Part shown: piece by piece, positions 54,504-63,329 of the stretch
Numbering within the stretch: the first letter of the stretch is position 1
How the letters are laid out: the number at the start of each line of letters is the position of its first letter
Origin: Alcanivorax sp. DP30
GTDB taxonomy: Bacteria > Pseudomonadota > Gammaproteobacteria > Pseudomonadales > Alcanivoracaceae
Assembly: GCF_009882945.1 (NCBI RefSeq)
Contig: NZ_WTUY01000004.1
Location: 62,001 to 126,000, forward strand
Direction of reading: 5' to 3'
Length of the DNA stretch: 64,000 nucleotides
Position numbers and translations under genes: made by a program
Notes under the pieces: model-generated
The model's database searches: none
The model's input: only the letters and a program-made list of their open reading frames with translations
What the model was told of the DNA's origin: nothing

Positions 54504-54532
54504 TTGACGCCTCCCTCTTCAGACGCTTTAAT
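54504..54532 (+). promoter_or_regulatory. Sigma-70 promoter of tRNA-Phe
   Basis: TTGACG, a 17-base spacer and TTTAAT, then a GC-rich discriminator (ACGCGCCC) as usual for stringently controlled stable-RNA genes. It lies 14 bases upstream of the tRNA 5' end. Confidence 0.85.
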
Positions 54533-54545
54533 ACGCGCCCTGATT

Positions 54546-54621
54546 GCCCGGATAGCTCAGTCGGTAGAGCAGGGGATTGAAAATCCCCGTGTCGGTGGTT
54601 CGATTCCGCCTCCGGGCACCA
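54546..54621 (+). tRNA. tRNA-Phe (anticodon GAA)
   Basis: 76 bases with encoded CCA. The acceptor stem GCCCGGA pairs with TCCGGGC. The D arm is GCTC-AGTCGGTAGA-GCAG, the anticodon stem GGGGA/TCCCC with loop TTGAAAA, and the T arm GGTGG-TTCGATT-CCGCC. All stems close well. Confidence 0.97.
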
Positions 54622-54625
54622 AATC

Positions 54626-54654
54626 AAAAAGGCCTCGCATTGCGAGGCCTTTTT
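54626..54654. terminator. Terminator of tRNA-Phe
   Basis: AAAAAGGCCTCGCA and TGCGAGGCCTTTTT arms with no loop bases beyond the turn, 5 bases after CCA. Confidence 0.92.
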
Positions 54655-54755
54655 CGTTTCCGGGCCCCCTATCCCTCTCAACCCGCTTATCACTACACAA
54701 GCGATACAACCTCGGCTACCGTTGGCAAAACCTTCGCTGCGCCAGGATACCCATC

Positions 54756-55547
54756 GTGCAACGCTTTCCTGTTCTGACCTTGTTACTGCTTGCCCTGACC
54801 GGCTGTGACCAGACCCCCACCGGACGGGACCAGCTGGCCGTGATTCCCGACAGCATGATGGCGGATTTCGGGCGCCAGACATTTGCGCAGATCCAGCAGC
54901 AGGTAGCAGCCAGCGAGGATGCCGCCGCCAACCGACAGGTACAGTGTGTAGCCACCCATCTGATCAGCCGCATTGGCGCCCGCTTTCTTGGCAGCCCGCT
55001 GCCGGAAACCTGGGAAATCGTGGTGTTTGCCGATGACACCCCCAATGCCTTCGCCGTGGCCGGCTGCAAGATCGGCGTCAATCAGGGGTTGCTGACAGTG
55101 GCAGATAACAATGATCAGCTGGCCGCCGTGATCGGCCATGAAATCGCCCATGTGCTTGCCCGGCACGGTAACGAGCGCCTCACTCAGGAGTTGGGCATCA
55201 AGGCCACTCTGATGCTGATTGGCTTGTTCAGCGAAGGGGATGCAGACATGGAAAGCGTGCTTCAGGCACTGGGGCTGGGTGCACATCTTGGCATTACCCT
55301 GCCCTTCAGCCGTGCCCACGAAGAAGAAGCGGATCTGATGGGACTGGAGCTGATGGCCAGCGCCGGCTTTGATCCGCGCGAAAGCACCGAACTATGGCGA
55401 AACATGGCAAAGGCCGGTGGCGGCCAGCCACTGGAGTTTCTCTCCACCCATCCCAACCATGAAAGCCGGATCGAGGCGTTAAGCGCACGCATGGACAAGG
55501 CCATGCCGCTCTATCAGCAGGCAACGCCAGCTGCGTGTGAACCTTAA
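54756..55547 (+). CDS. M48-family metalloprotease lipoprotein (LoiP/BepA-like)
   Basis: 263 aa from a GTG at 54756 with CAGGA 8 bases upstream; the frame is open back through the tRNA but that cannot be protein. Lipoprotein signal QRFPVLTLLLLALTGC (LTGC lipobox). Zinc motif GHEIAHVLARH, third ligand in HEEEADLMGLELM, and conserved STHPNHESRIEAL near the end. Such proteases act on outer-membrane assembly in the periplasm. Position beside tRNA-Phe is probably incidental. Confidence 0.92.
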   Translation: MQRFPVLTLLLLALTGCDQTPTGRDQLAVIPDSMMADFGRQTFAQIQQQVAASEDAAANRQVQCVATHLISRIGARFLGSPLPETWEIVVFADDTPNAFAVAGCKIGVNQGLLTVADNNDQLAAVIGHEIAHVLARHGNERLTQELGIKATLMLIGLFSEGDADMESVLQALGLGAHLGITLPFSRAHEEEADLMGLELMASAGFDPRESTELWRNMAKAGGGQPLEFLSTHPNHESRIEALSARMDKAMPLYQQATPAACEP

Positions 55548-55559
55548 GATCAAAAGCGG

Positions 55560-55633
55560 TTTTACCACAGAGGGCACAGAGACCACCTAGCGGGAATGCC
55601 CACTCAGTGATCTCTGTGCCCTCTGTGGTAAAA
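55560..55633. repeat. Inverted repeat (ACCACAGAGGGCACAGAG family), compact copy
   Basis: Arms TTTTACCACAGAGGGCACAG and CTGTGCCCTCTGTGGTAAAA pair perfectly, 55560-55581 and 55612-55633, with a 30-base loop containing CTCAGTGA. It lies between two convergent genes and probably acts as terminator for both. A split copy is at 6981-7240. Confidence 0.85.
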
Positions 55634-55649
55634 CCGCCTTGCAACAGCC

Positions 55650-57179
55650 TCAGCTAACCGCTGCTGCCTTGGACGTCCCCTTCACCGTCGCGGGCTGCCA
55701 GTCATAGTCCTTCATGTTCACTGTCCAGGTGCGAGCCATGAACTGGAAGGTGGCGTGGGGCCACAGGGCCGTGTTGCGACCATCCGCTTGCTGATACCAG
55801 CTCATGCAGCCGCCGTTCTGCCATACCGTGCCTTTCAGCTCATCCTGCAGCTTGTCATTGAAGCGATCCTGGACATCCTGCTTCACATCCAGCCAGGCAT
55901 CACCGCGCTTATCCAGCTTGGCAATGGCATCCATGATGTAGCGCACCTGGCTCTCGATCATGAAGATAATCGAGTTGTGGCCCAGACCGGTGTTCGGTCC
56001 CACCAGCTGGAACATGTTCGGGTAACCACTCACGGTGGTACCCAAATAGGCTTCAGCGGCCTCTTTCCAGTCATCCTGCAGGCGGCGCCCCGGCAACCCG
56101 GTGATCTCGAAATCCTTCATGTAGATACGCGGATCCACAATGAAGCCCGTGCCCAGCACCAGACAATCTGCCTGCTGCTCTGTGCCATCGCTGAACACGA
56201 TGCTGTTTTCACGGATTTCTTTCACGCCTTCGGTCACCAGCGCCACGTTATCGCGGTTGAAGGTGGGGTAGTAATTGTTGGAAATCAGGATGCGCTTACA
56301 GCCCAGAGTGTAGTTCGGGACCAGCTTGCGGGCGGTTTCCTTGTCTTTCACCTGGTAGTTGATGAACGCCTTCAGCGCCGGCTCGGCCAGCTTGGCCAGG
56401 CGCGGATTGAAGATCGGCACCACCCGCGCTTCATTGCTAAGATACAGACGCAGACGGTGCAGCTTGCGCAGGGCCGGGAAGCGTCGGAACACCCACTTGC
56501 TCAGGCCGGAATAGGCGCGCTCATCACGGGGAATGATCCACGGCGGGGTGCGCTGCACCACGGTCAGATGGCCGGCCGCCTTGGCCACATGGGGAACGTA
56601 CTGAATGGCACTGGCGCCGGTACCAATGGACACCACCTTTTTGCCGGCCATGTCGTAGTCGTGATCCCACTGGGCAGAGTGGATGATCTTGCCTTTGAAC
56701 TTTTCCATTCCCTTGAAGTTGGGGAAAGAAGGCACATGCAAGGGACCACTGGCCAGCACCCAGTGCTGACAGATCACCTGTGAGCCATCGGCCAGATCCA
56801 GGGTCCACAGGGCCGCCTTGTGATCAAAATGGGCGCCGGTCACTTCAGCGTTGAAGCGGGTAAACTGGCGCAGTCCGTGCTTGTCACTCACCCCCTGGAT
56901 GTAATTGTGAATCTCCTGCTGGCCGCTATAGCGGTGGCTCCAGTCCGGATTGCCTTCAAACGAGAAGGAATACATGTGCGACTGCACATCACAGGCGGCG
57001 CCTGGGTAGCTGTTGTGGAACCAGGTACCGCCCATGCCATTGCCTTTCTCCAGCAGCACGAAGTCATCGATACCGGCCTCACGCAGCTTGATGGCCATAC
57101 ACATACCGCCGAAACCGCCACCGACGATGGCGACTTTGACGCGACGGGTTTTCACATTGATTTGGGCCTGACTTGTCAT
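55650..57179 (-). CDS. Flavin-containing (Baeyer-Villiger-type) monooxygenase
   Basis: 509 aa from the ATG at 57179 (AGGAG 7 bases upstream). FAD site VGGGFGGM at residues 19-26, second dinucleotide site GTGAS at 186-190, and FKGKIIHSAQWD (161-172), an exact match to the type I BVMO fingerprint F-x-G-x3-H-x3-W-D. Such enzymes insert oxygen into ketones, or oxidise long alkanes in the AlmA subgroup. Divergent from an AraC regulator with a 106-bp gap, suggesting substrate-induced expression. Substrate not deducible. Confidence 0.9.
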   Translation of the reverse strand: MTSQAQINVKTRRVKVAIVGGGFGGMCMAIKLREAGIDDFVLLEKGNGMGGTWFHNSYPGAACDVQSHMYSFSFEGNPDWSHRYSGQQEIHNYIQGVSDKHGLRQFTRFNAEVTGAHFDHKAALWTLDLADGSQVICQHWVLASGPLHVPSFPNFKGMEKFKGKIIHSAQWDHDYDMAGKKVVSIGTGASAIQYVPHVAKAAGHLTVVQRTPPWIIPRDERAYSGLSKWVFRRFPALRKLHRLRLYLSNEARVVPIFNPRLAKLAEPALKAFINYQVKDKETARKLVPNYTLGCKRILISNNYYPTFNRDNVALVTEGVKEIRENSIVFSDGTEQQADCLVLGTGFIVDPRIYMKDFEITGLPGRRLQDDWKEAAEAYLGTTVSGYPNMFQLVGPNTGLGHNSIIFMIESQVRYIMDAIAKLDKRGDAWLDVKQDVQDRFNDKLQDELKGTVWQNGGCMSWYQQADGRNTALWPHATFQFMARTWTVNMKDYDWQPATVKGTSKAAAVS

Positions 57180-57285
57180 TGGTATTCTCCTGGGATGCTC
57201 ACGGGCTCCTTGATGACAACACTCTAACCTTGCCAAGGCTTAGTGAATACGTGTTAACCTGACTGAAAAATTGATAATTCCGGCC

Positions 57286-58314
57286 ATGTCTGAACGCTCG
57301 ATACTTGCTCTGATCTACACCATCGACCTGCTCGAGAATGAGAAGGGGGTCGACTGTGCGTCAGTATTGGCCCGGCACGGGCTGGATCGGGACAAGCTGG
57401 ATCCGAACAGTGAGATTGGCCGGGACCGGGAACTGCTGATCTTCACCGAGCTGCTGCCTCAGGTGGACGATCCCTTGCTGGGCTTTGAGATGGGCAGTCG
57501 TTTCGGGTTCGCCGGCTATGGCCAGCTGGCCATGCTGCTGATGACCAGTGAAACCGCCTTTCAGGGTTTCCAGTTTGGTGTGAAATACCAGGCCCTGACT
57601 TACCTGTATGGCGAAATTGCCTTGACCCCCGGCGAAACCACCACCGCCCTGGAGCTGCATCCGATCCCGCTGCCTCCGGAAGTGAACCGAACCCTGATCG
57701 ACCGGGACATGGTCGGCACCTTCAAGCTGGTCAACGATATCCAGACTCAGCTGAATCTGGATCTGCGGCCAGTGGAAGTATGGATGCCCTATTCGCGCCC
57801 TGAGCAAGCCCATGTCTTCGAAGACTATTTCGGCTGCCCGATTCGCTATGACCAACCCTACTGCAAGGCGGTGATCAGCAATGAAGATATGGCGGTGCGG
57901 ATGCCCGGCTATAACAAGATGGCCCAGGACATGTACCGGGAACAATGCGAGGCCATGCTGGCCCGCCGCGAGCCGCCCACCGAGCATCTCGCCAACCGTG
58001 TGACCGCCTACCTGAGCCTGTTCGTGCGCACATTCCCCACGTCGGAACAGGTGGCCCAGGCGTTCAGCATTCCCGAGCGCACCTTCCGCCGTCAGCTCAG
58101 CAAGGAAAACCGCCCTTTTCAGGGGTTAATGGATCAGGTCAGGGAAGAAAAAGCCAAACGCTACCTGGCCGACTCCAGCCGCAGCGTTGCGGAAATCGCC
58201 GAACTGCTGGGCTACAGCGAATCAGCCGCTTTTGTCAGGGCGTTTGAGCGATGGACGGGAGTAACGCCCGCCCGTCATCGCAAAGAGGGCAACGGGAACG
58301 GAATTAATAGTTAA
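57286..58314 (+). CDS. AraC/XylS-family regulator (arabinose-binding-like N-terminus)
   Basis: 342 aa from the ATG at 57286; a TTG five codons earlier is rejected. The N-terminal 190 residues are of the Arabinose_bd type (DDPLLGFEMGSRFGFAGYGQLAMLLMTSETAFQG), found in OruR/ArgR-like regulators. The C-terminal AraC HTH is QVAQAFSIPERTFRRQLSKE and SVAEIAELLGYSESAAFVRAFERWTGVTPARHR. Divergent from the monooxygenase, its likely target. Its last residues, GINS, and the stop come from element copy 3. Confidence 0.92.
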   Translation: MSERSILALIYTIDLLENEKGVDCASVLARHGLDRDKLDPNSEIGRDRELLIFTELLPQVDDPLLGFEMGSRFGFAGYGQLAMLLMTSETAFQGFQFGVKYQALTYLYGEIALTPGETTTALELHPIPLPPEVNRTLIDRDMVGTFKLVNDIQTQLNLDLRPVEVWMPYSRPEQAHVFEDYFGCPIRYDQPYCKAVISNEDMAVRMPGYNKMAQDMYREQCEAMLARREPPTEHLANRVTAYLSLFVRTFPTSEQVAQAFSIPERTFRRQLSKENRPFQGLMDQVREEKAKRYLADSSRSVAEIAELLGYSESAAFVRAFERWTGVTPARHRKEGNGNGINS

Positions 58315-58449
58315 TAGCGTCGCGAGACGGTTTTTCTTGTTTTGCAACGCAAGAGGCCGCGCCCAGCTTTGGGCGCGGCCTCTTGCGTTTGAGACACTGA
58401 AACCAGCTGCTCGCGCAGCTATTAACTATTCATTATTAATTATTCATTG
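58302..58449. repeat. Copy 3 of the three-copy inverted-end element
   Basis: Left end AATTAATAGTTAATAGCGTC, hairpin 58346-58389 with ACGCAAGAGGCCGCGCCCA and TGGGCGCGGCCTCTTGCGT arms, right end AGCTATTAACTATTCATTAT. It lies between convergent araC and hldE. The hldE stop codon (58440-58442) is inside it. Confidence 0.92.
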
Positions 58450-59873
58450 TCTTTCCGGATTCGCTCTACGATCTTCGTCGTGGAGATATCGTCAATAAAG
58501 TCGAGCACCTTCACCTCGCCCCCATAGCTCTCCACGAACTGGTGGCCAACCACTTCTTCCACGCTGTAGTCGCCACCCTTCACCAGTACATCCGGCTTGA
58601 TGGCTTCCAGCAAGGGTTCCGGGGTGTCGGTGTCGAAAGGCACCACCCAGTCCACCGCTTCCAGCGCGGCCAGCACCGCCATACGGCGATCCAGGGGATT
58701 GATGGGGCGGCCAGGGCCTTTCAGGCGGCGAATGGAATCATCGCCGTTCACGGCCAACACCAGACGATCCCCCTGACGGCGGGCAGAATCCAGATAGCCC
58801 ACATGGCCAGCATGAATGATATCGAAACAGCCGTTGGTGAAGACGATCTTCTCGCCCTGGGCGCGGGCATCCTCAATGGCAATCAACAGTTGCTCTTCGG
58901 TCATGACCCCACGGCCCAGGCCTCCTTCCTGATGCACTGCGCGGCGCAGCTCCGGGGCAGACACCACCGCGGTACCCAGCTTGCCCACCACAATACCTGC
59001 GGCGATATTGGCCAGCGCCACGGCGTCTTCCATGGCCGCACCGGCAGCCATGGAGGTGGCCAGCACGGAGATCACCGTGTCACCAGCACCGGTCACATCG
59101 AACACTTCGCGGGCGCGGGCCGGCAAGTGCAGCTCCGGCTTGCCATCACGGAGCAGAGTCATGCCCTTTTCACTGCGGGTCACCAGCAGGGCCTGCAGAT
59201 CAAAATCCCGGATCAGCTGCTGGCCCTTGCTGATCAGGTCCTGCTCATCCTTGACCGTGCCAACCACCGCCTCGAATTCACTCAGATTCGGTGTCAACAA
59301 GGTTGCGCCGCGGTAACGGGAGAAGTCCGATCCCTTTGGGTCTACCAACACCGGCACCCCGGCCTCACGGGCCAGGGCAATCAATCCCTCACAATCACGC
59401 AGGGCGCCCTTGGCATAATCAGACAACACCAGCGCGCCGCACCCGGCCAGCTGCGCTTTCACCTTGTCGGCAAAGGGTTGGGGATCCTGATCATGGAAGG
59501 CCTCTTCGAAATCCAGCCGCAGCAGCTGCTGCTGCCGGCTGATCACACGCAACTTGGTAATGGTCGGCAGACCCGCCACCTTCTGGAAATGGCAGGCCAC
59601 ATGGGCGGCATTGAGGCGCTCTTCAAGAATGCGGGCGGCTTCGTCGTCACCGGTCACCCCCACCAGTTCGGCAGTCGCACCCAGTGCCGCCATATTCAAC
59701 GCCACGTTAGCCGCGCCACCGGGACGATCTTCCAGATCCGTGACTCGCACCACAGGTACCGGTGCCTCCGGCGAAATCCGCCCCGTAGGACCATGCCAGT
59801 AGCGGTCCAGCATCACATCGCCAGCCACCAGTACACGGGCCTTGGCCAAAACGGGAATCTGCGGATTGTGCAT
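58440..59873 (-). CDS. hldE: HldE, bifunctional heptose 7-phosphate kinase / heptose 1-phosphate adenylyltransferase
   Basis: Makes ADP-heptose for the LPS inner core. The start at 59873 ([22 protein letters not shown]) gives 477 aa. The N-terminal ribokinase-like domain has [16 protein letters not shown] and [14 protein letters not shown]; the C-terminal nucleotidyltransferase has [17 protein letters not shown] (HxGH). The final residues and stop are within element copy 3. It opens the LPS block to its right, though on the opposite strand. Confidence 0.97.
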   Translation of the reverse strand: MHNPQIPVLAKARVLVAGDVMLDRYWHGPTGRISPEAPVPVVRVTDLEDRPGGAANVALNMAALGATAELVGVTGDDEAARILEERLNAAHVACHFQKVAGLPTITKLRVISRQQQLLRLDFEEAFHDQDPQPFADKVKAQLAGCGALVLSDYAKGALRDCEGLIALAREAGVPVLVDPKGSDFSRYRGATLLTPNLSEFEAVVGTVKDEQDLISKGQQLIRDFDLQALLVTRSEKGMTLLRDGKPELHLPARAREVFDVTGAGDTVISVLATSMAAGAAMEDAVALANIAAGIVVGKLGTAVVSAPELRRAVHQEGGLGRGVMTEEQLLIAIEDARAQGEKIVFTNGCFDIIHAGHVGYLDSARRQGDRLVLAVNGDDSIRRLKGPGRPINPLDRRMAVLAALEAVDWVVPFDTDTPEPLLEAIKPDVLVKGGDYSVEEVVGHQFVESYGGEVKVLDFIDDISTTKIVERIRKDNE

Positions 59874-59910
59874 AGCGTCTCCAAAACACAACAGTGCCAA
59901 ATTGGGGCGA

Positions 59911-59919
59911 AGTGTAGCA
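59911..59919 (-). promoter_or_regulatory. Putative -10 element of hldE
   Basis: Minus-strand TGCTACACT, about 40 bases upstream of the ATG; no clear -35. Confidence 0.38.
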
Positions 59920-60067
59920 TAGGAGCCCACCATGAAGCCTGCAGCCATCACCCGGCAGTGGATGCAAACAGCCTCGAACAGTACACTTTGCCGCTGCTGT
60001 CACTCACAGCGGTACGCTGATCAGGGTATGATGCCCGTCAGGAACAGTCAGGAGCCTCAGGAACCCT

Positions 60068-61234
60068 ATGCCACCTCTCCCTCCCAACATCATGCAAGGA
60101 CGCTGGCTACGTTGGTGGTTGACCCTTTCATTTACGGTCATGTTCACCGGCACCTTCCTGTTCCACTCCCGCATCGGTCTGCTCAATGTCCTGGACGTAC
60201 TGTTCTTTCTGCCGTCCCTGACCCTGCTGACCCGGGCCATGGTCAGTGGCGACCACCGGCTGCTGACCTCGCCGTTACTGGTGCCGTTTTACCTGCTGCT
60301 GGGCTGGGCGTTGCTGAGCATGGCCTGGGCCGAAGACCCCAACACCTCACGCACCGTCCGGGGCGTGGTGCAACTGCTGGTCATGGTCGGTATTTTCCGC
60401 TGGCTGCACCTGTATTTCCGCAACACCTTCAAGCAAGCGCTGGCCAACGGCGCCCTTTGCGCCATGATCGTGGCGGCCATGGTAACGGTCAGCTATTACA
60501 CCACCCAGCCACTTAACAGCCCCCTTTTCAGTGAGCCGGCCAACCTGATCTTCCGGTTACCGTCTCTGGATCCCTCTCTGGCCCTGATGGCCATGGTCAC
60601 CCCCACTTTTATTCTTCTCGCGCTTGGCATGGAAGAAGGCGCCGGCGGCAAGGGCGGGCGCCGGCTGGCCGGTGCGGCCATGGGCGTGATCTTTATTGGC
60701 CTGGTGTCGTTCCCCCTCGGGTTAATGAGCCTGGCACTGGCTATTGCCTGGCTGGTCAGCCGTTCCTCCAGGCCCTGGCTGACCGTGATCCCGGTACTTG
60801 CCGCACTCTACCTGATGGTTCAGGGCGGCACTGATGTGACCATCGACCGTTATTTCCTGCATCCATTGATAGGGAACGGCCTCAATCAGGAAAGCCTGAA
60901 CGGCATCCTTGCCCGGGACGGCGATCAGCTCATCGAGCTGGCTCACCCCCGTAACCTGTTCCTGCTGTTGATTCACAGCCTGGGGCTGGTGGGCCTGATC
61001 CTGTTTATCGCCAGCTGGGCCAGCCCACTGGCCGCCTTGCTGCAGCGGGAAGATTTTCAGGGCTCACGGGGTGCCTACACCATTGCCGTCGTCCCCTGCC
61101 TGTGCATGGCCTTTGCCGCTGGCACCTACCTGCTGGTGCCGTTTCACGCCAGCTGGATGAGCCTGTGGGTGCCGCTGGCACTACTCATGGCACGCCTGTG
61201 TGAGCGCCCTTCCGCCCAGCCCTCCATCCGATAA
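60068..61234 (+). CDS. O-antigen ligase-like polytopic membrane protein (first copy)
   Basis: 388 aa with about 10 hydrophobic segments. The WaaL-like region reads VPFYLLLGWALLSMAWAEDPNTSRTVRGVVQLLVM in the first half. A large periplasmic loop (about 250-300, FLHPLIGNGLNQESLNGILAR) contains HPLIGNGL and AHPRNLFLLLIHSLGLVGL, the Wzy/WaaL signature with the histidine facing the periplasm. It most likely joins a polysaccharide or glycan to lipid A-core. First gene of a co-directional four-gene block, 14 bases before the acyltransferase. Confidence 0.8.
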   Translation: MPPLPPNIMQGRWLRWWLTLSFTVMFTGTFLFHSRIGLLNVLDVLFFLPSLTLLTRAMVSGDHRLLTSPLLVPFYLLLGWALLSMAWAEDPNTSRTVRGVVQLLVMVGIFRWLHLYFRNTFKQALANGALCAMIVAAMVTVSYYTTQPLNSPLFSEPANLIFRLPSLDPSLALMAMVTPTFILLALGMEEGAGGKGGRRLAGAAMGVIFIGLVSFPLGLMSLALAIAWLVSRSSRPWLTVIPVLAALYLMVQGGTDVTIDRYFLHPLIGNGLNQESLNGILARDGDQLIELAHPRNLFLLLIHSLGLVGLILFIASWASPLAALLQREDFQGSRGAYTIAVVPCLCMAFAAGTYLLVPFHASWMSLWVPLALLMARLCERPSAQPSIR

Positions 61235-61248
61235 GCCATTGAGTTGAT

Positions 61249-62163
61249 ATGGGAAAAAGACGCAGTCGCCCCACCCGCCTGTACGACCCCCGGCTGATTC
61301 CAAGCTGGATTGCAGTCAGCCTGTTCTGGCTTGTCGGACAACTCCCCTGGGAAACGCTCCAGGCACTGGGGAGAGGCTTTGGCAAACTTGCCTGGCGATT
61401 CGCCAAATCACGGCGGCACATTGCCGAAACCAATATACGCCTCTGCTTTCCAGAGCTGTCGGCGGAACAACAACAGGACCTGGCCCGCAAGGCCGTTATC
61501 AGCACCGGGGAAGCCATTCTGGAAATGGCGGGAAGCTATAACAACCACCGGATAGACTTGAATAAACGATCCATTTTCAAGGGCGTGGAATATATTTCCC
61601 AGGCCCAGCGGGAAGGGAAAGGCGTTCTGCTTCTTGGCATGCACTTCAACAGTATCGATTCCTGTGCCCGCATGCTGGCAGCCAAACTGGACCTCTATGC
61701 GGTCTATCGCCCCAATGACAATCCTGTTATCGACCGGCTGATTAACCAGGGGCGGCAGCGCTACGTCAAAGGCATTATTGACCGTGCGGATATTCGCCAG
61801 ATGATACGCAGGCTCCGTAAGGGCGAGGTAATCTGGTACGCCCCGGACCAGGACTACGGCACCGCCCACGCGGTGTTCGCTCCCTTCTTCGGTGTGCCCG
61901 CGGCCACCATTACCGCCACCTCACGGCTGGCGCGCATGGGCAAGGCAGCCGTGATTCCCTGCGCCCACTACCGCCTGCCCCACGGGCAGTTTGTGATCGA
62001 ATTCGGTCCGGCACTGGAAAATTTCCCAGGCGATGACGACATGCAGGATACCGCCCGTATCAACCAGACCATTGAGCACTATGTGCGCAAGCAGCCGGAG
62101 CAATATCTGTGGGTACACAAGCGCTTCAAGCATCAACCTCCGGGCCAGGCCAAACCCTACTGA
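61249..62163 (+). CDS. Lipid A (Kdo2-lipid IVA-type) acyltransferase, LpxL/LpxM family
   Basis: 304 aa, one N-terminal membrane segment (SWIAVSLFWLVGQLPWETL). The HxxxxD catalytic motif is GMHFNSIDSC, IWYAPDQDYG and FFGVPAATITATSRLA follow, and the ending is YLWVHKRFKHQP. Adds secondary acyl chains to lipid A at the inner membrane. Which position (LpxL or LpxM role) is not decided. One-base overlap (TGATG) with the next ligase-like gene. Confidence 0.92.
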   Translation: MGKRRSRPTRLYDPRLIPSWIAVSLFWLVGQLPWETLQALGRGFGKLAWRFAKSRRHIAETNIRLCFPELSAEQQQDLARKAVISTGEAILEMAGSYNNHRIDLNKRSIFKGVEYISQAQREGKGVLLLGMHFNSIDSCARMLAAKLDLYAVYRPNDNPVIDRLINQGRQRYVKGIIDRADIRQMIRRLRKGEVIWYAPDQDYGTAHAVFAPFFGVPAATITATSRLARMGKAAVIPCAHYRLPHGQFVIEFGPALENFPGDDDMQDTARINQTIEHYVRKQPEQYLWVHKRFKHQPPGQAKPY

Positions 62164-63329
62164 TGACGGCGCAATCCCCTAGTACCACTGAGCGTGTATT
62201 TTCTGGCTGGCTGGTCATCGGACTGGTGCTTTACCTGTGTGGCTTCTATCTTGCGCCCTCCAGCAAGGCGCAATATCTGACCCTCTACATCGGGCTTATT
62301 CTACCTGCCCTGTACTTCACCCTGTTTCATTTCCGGCGCTATTATCTTGATGATCAGCGCTCGTTGCTTTGGGTCGCGCTGATCACCATTGCTCTGTATT
62401 TGCCCAGCATGTGGGTAGACGGCGATGTAGTCGACACCCTGCGCAAGAACCTGAAATGCGTGATTTTCGTGATCAGTCTGGCGGTAGCCATACGGCATCT
62501 GCAACTCGATCACCCCGCTCTCTCACAGCGTTTTCCTTCCATCATTCTGGCGGTCAGTAGCGTGGCGCTACTGCTGTTTTATATCGTCCTCGCTCGCGAG
62601 GGCCTGCAGAAAGACGGCAATCTCGGCATGGGCAATCTCGGTGACAACCCCAACGAGACCGGCCTTGCACTGTCAGTGGGCTTCCTGATCCTGGCCACCT
62701 CCCTGATCACCAAAACCCGACTCGTCAGCTATCTGCTGGCCTCCGCTTTTCTTGTCGCCATTATGCTGGCCAACAGCCGAGCCGCCATGCTTGGGCTGGC
62801 CATCAGCCTGCCTTTTGCCGTGCTTTTTCAAAAGGGCTACAGCAAGCTGGCGATCGGCTATCTTCTCTGCTGTCTGTTAGGCGCGCTGGCCATCGTCGGC
62901 CTTATGCTTGCCGGCTATCTGGATGCGGAACGATTACTCAGCAAACGGCCATCGTTGTGGGGGGAATTTCTCTCCCACTTTACCAACTTCCATCCGCTGT
63001 GGGGCAGCGGACTATCCGGAGGCGTGACCGTCTTTTCGGAAGTACAGGGCAAGAAGCTGGAGCCCCATAGCCTGTTTTTTGCGTTGTTATTACGCGGAGG
63101 GTTGTTGGCTGCCGGCATTTTCATGGCCCTGCTCGCATTGACGATCGTCCGGCATGGACGCAAGGCCTCCCCTCACAGCATCTGGCTCTATATACTACTG
63201 TTCGGCTTGGTCACCCAGTTTTTTGAAGGGGTCTACCCTGTCAGACCCCCCAACAGTTTCTGGTTATATACCTGGCTACCCATACTCATGATTCTGCTCA
63301 AGGCCAACAAAAAGCATGTCCAACCCTGA
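62163..63329 (+). CDS. O-antigen ligase-like polytopic membrane protein (second copy)
   Basis: 388 aa from the ATG at 62163 (MTAQSPSTTERVFSGWLVIG); 18 upstream codons in this frame lie within the acyltransferase. About 10-11 membrane segments. GMGNLGDNPNETGLALSVGFLIL and ANSRAAMLGLAISLPFAV are Wzy_C features, and the periplasmic loop has FHPLWGSGLSGG and EPHSLFFALLLRGGLLA. It differs clearly from the first copy in sequence. Overlaps the glycosyltransferase gene by 14 bases. Confidence 0.82.
   Translation: MTAQSPSTTERVFSGWLVIGLVLYLCGFYLAPSSKAQYLTLYIGLILPALYFTLFHFRRYYLDDQRSLLWVALITIALYLPSMWVDGDVVDTLRKNLKCVIFVISLAVAIRHLQLDHPALSQRFPSIILAVSSVALLLFYIVLAREGLQKDGNLGMGNLGDNPNETGLALSVGFLILATSLITKTRLVSYLLASAFLVAIMLANSRAAMLGLAISLPFAVLFQKGYSKLAIGYLLCCLLGALAIVGLMLAGYLDAERLLSKRPSLWGEFLSHFTNFHPLWGSGLSGGVTVFSEVQGKKLEPHSLFFALLLRGGLLAAGIFMALLALTIVRHGRKASPHSIWLYILLFGLVTQFFEGVYPVRPPNSFWLYTWLPILMILLKANKKHVQP

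Noticed and set aside
54504..54755. Open frame upstream of the M48 protease crossing tRNA-Phe
   Set aside because: It would translate the tRNA and its terminator; a GTG at 54756 with a ribosome site and lipoprotein signal explains the gene.
22941..58389. Element copies as a CRISPR-like array
   Set aside because: The three copies are 16-19 kb apart, palindromic and with no spacers or cas genes.
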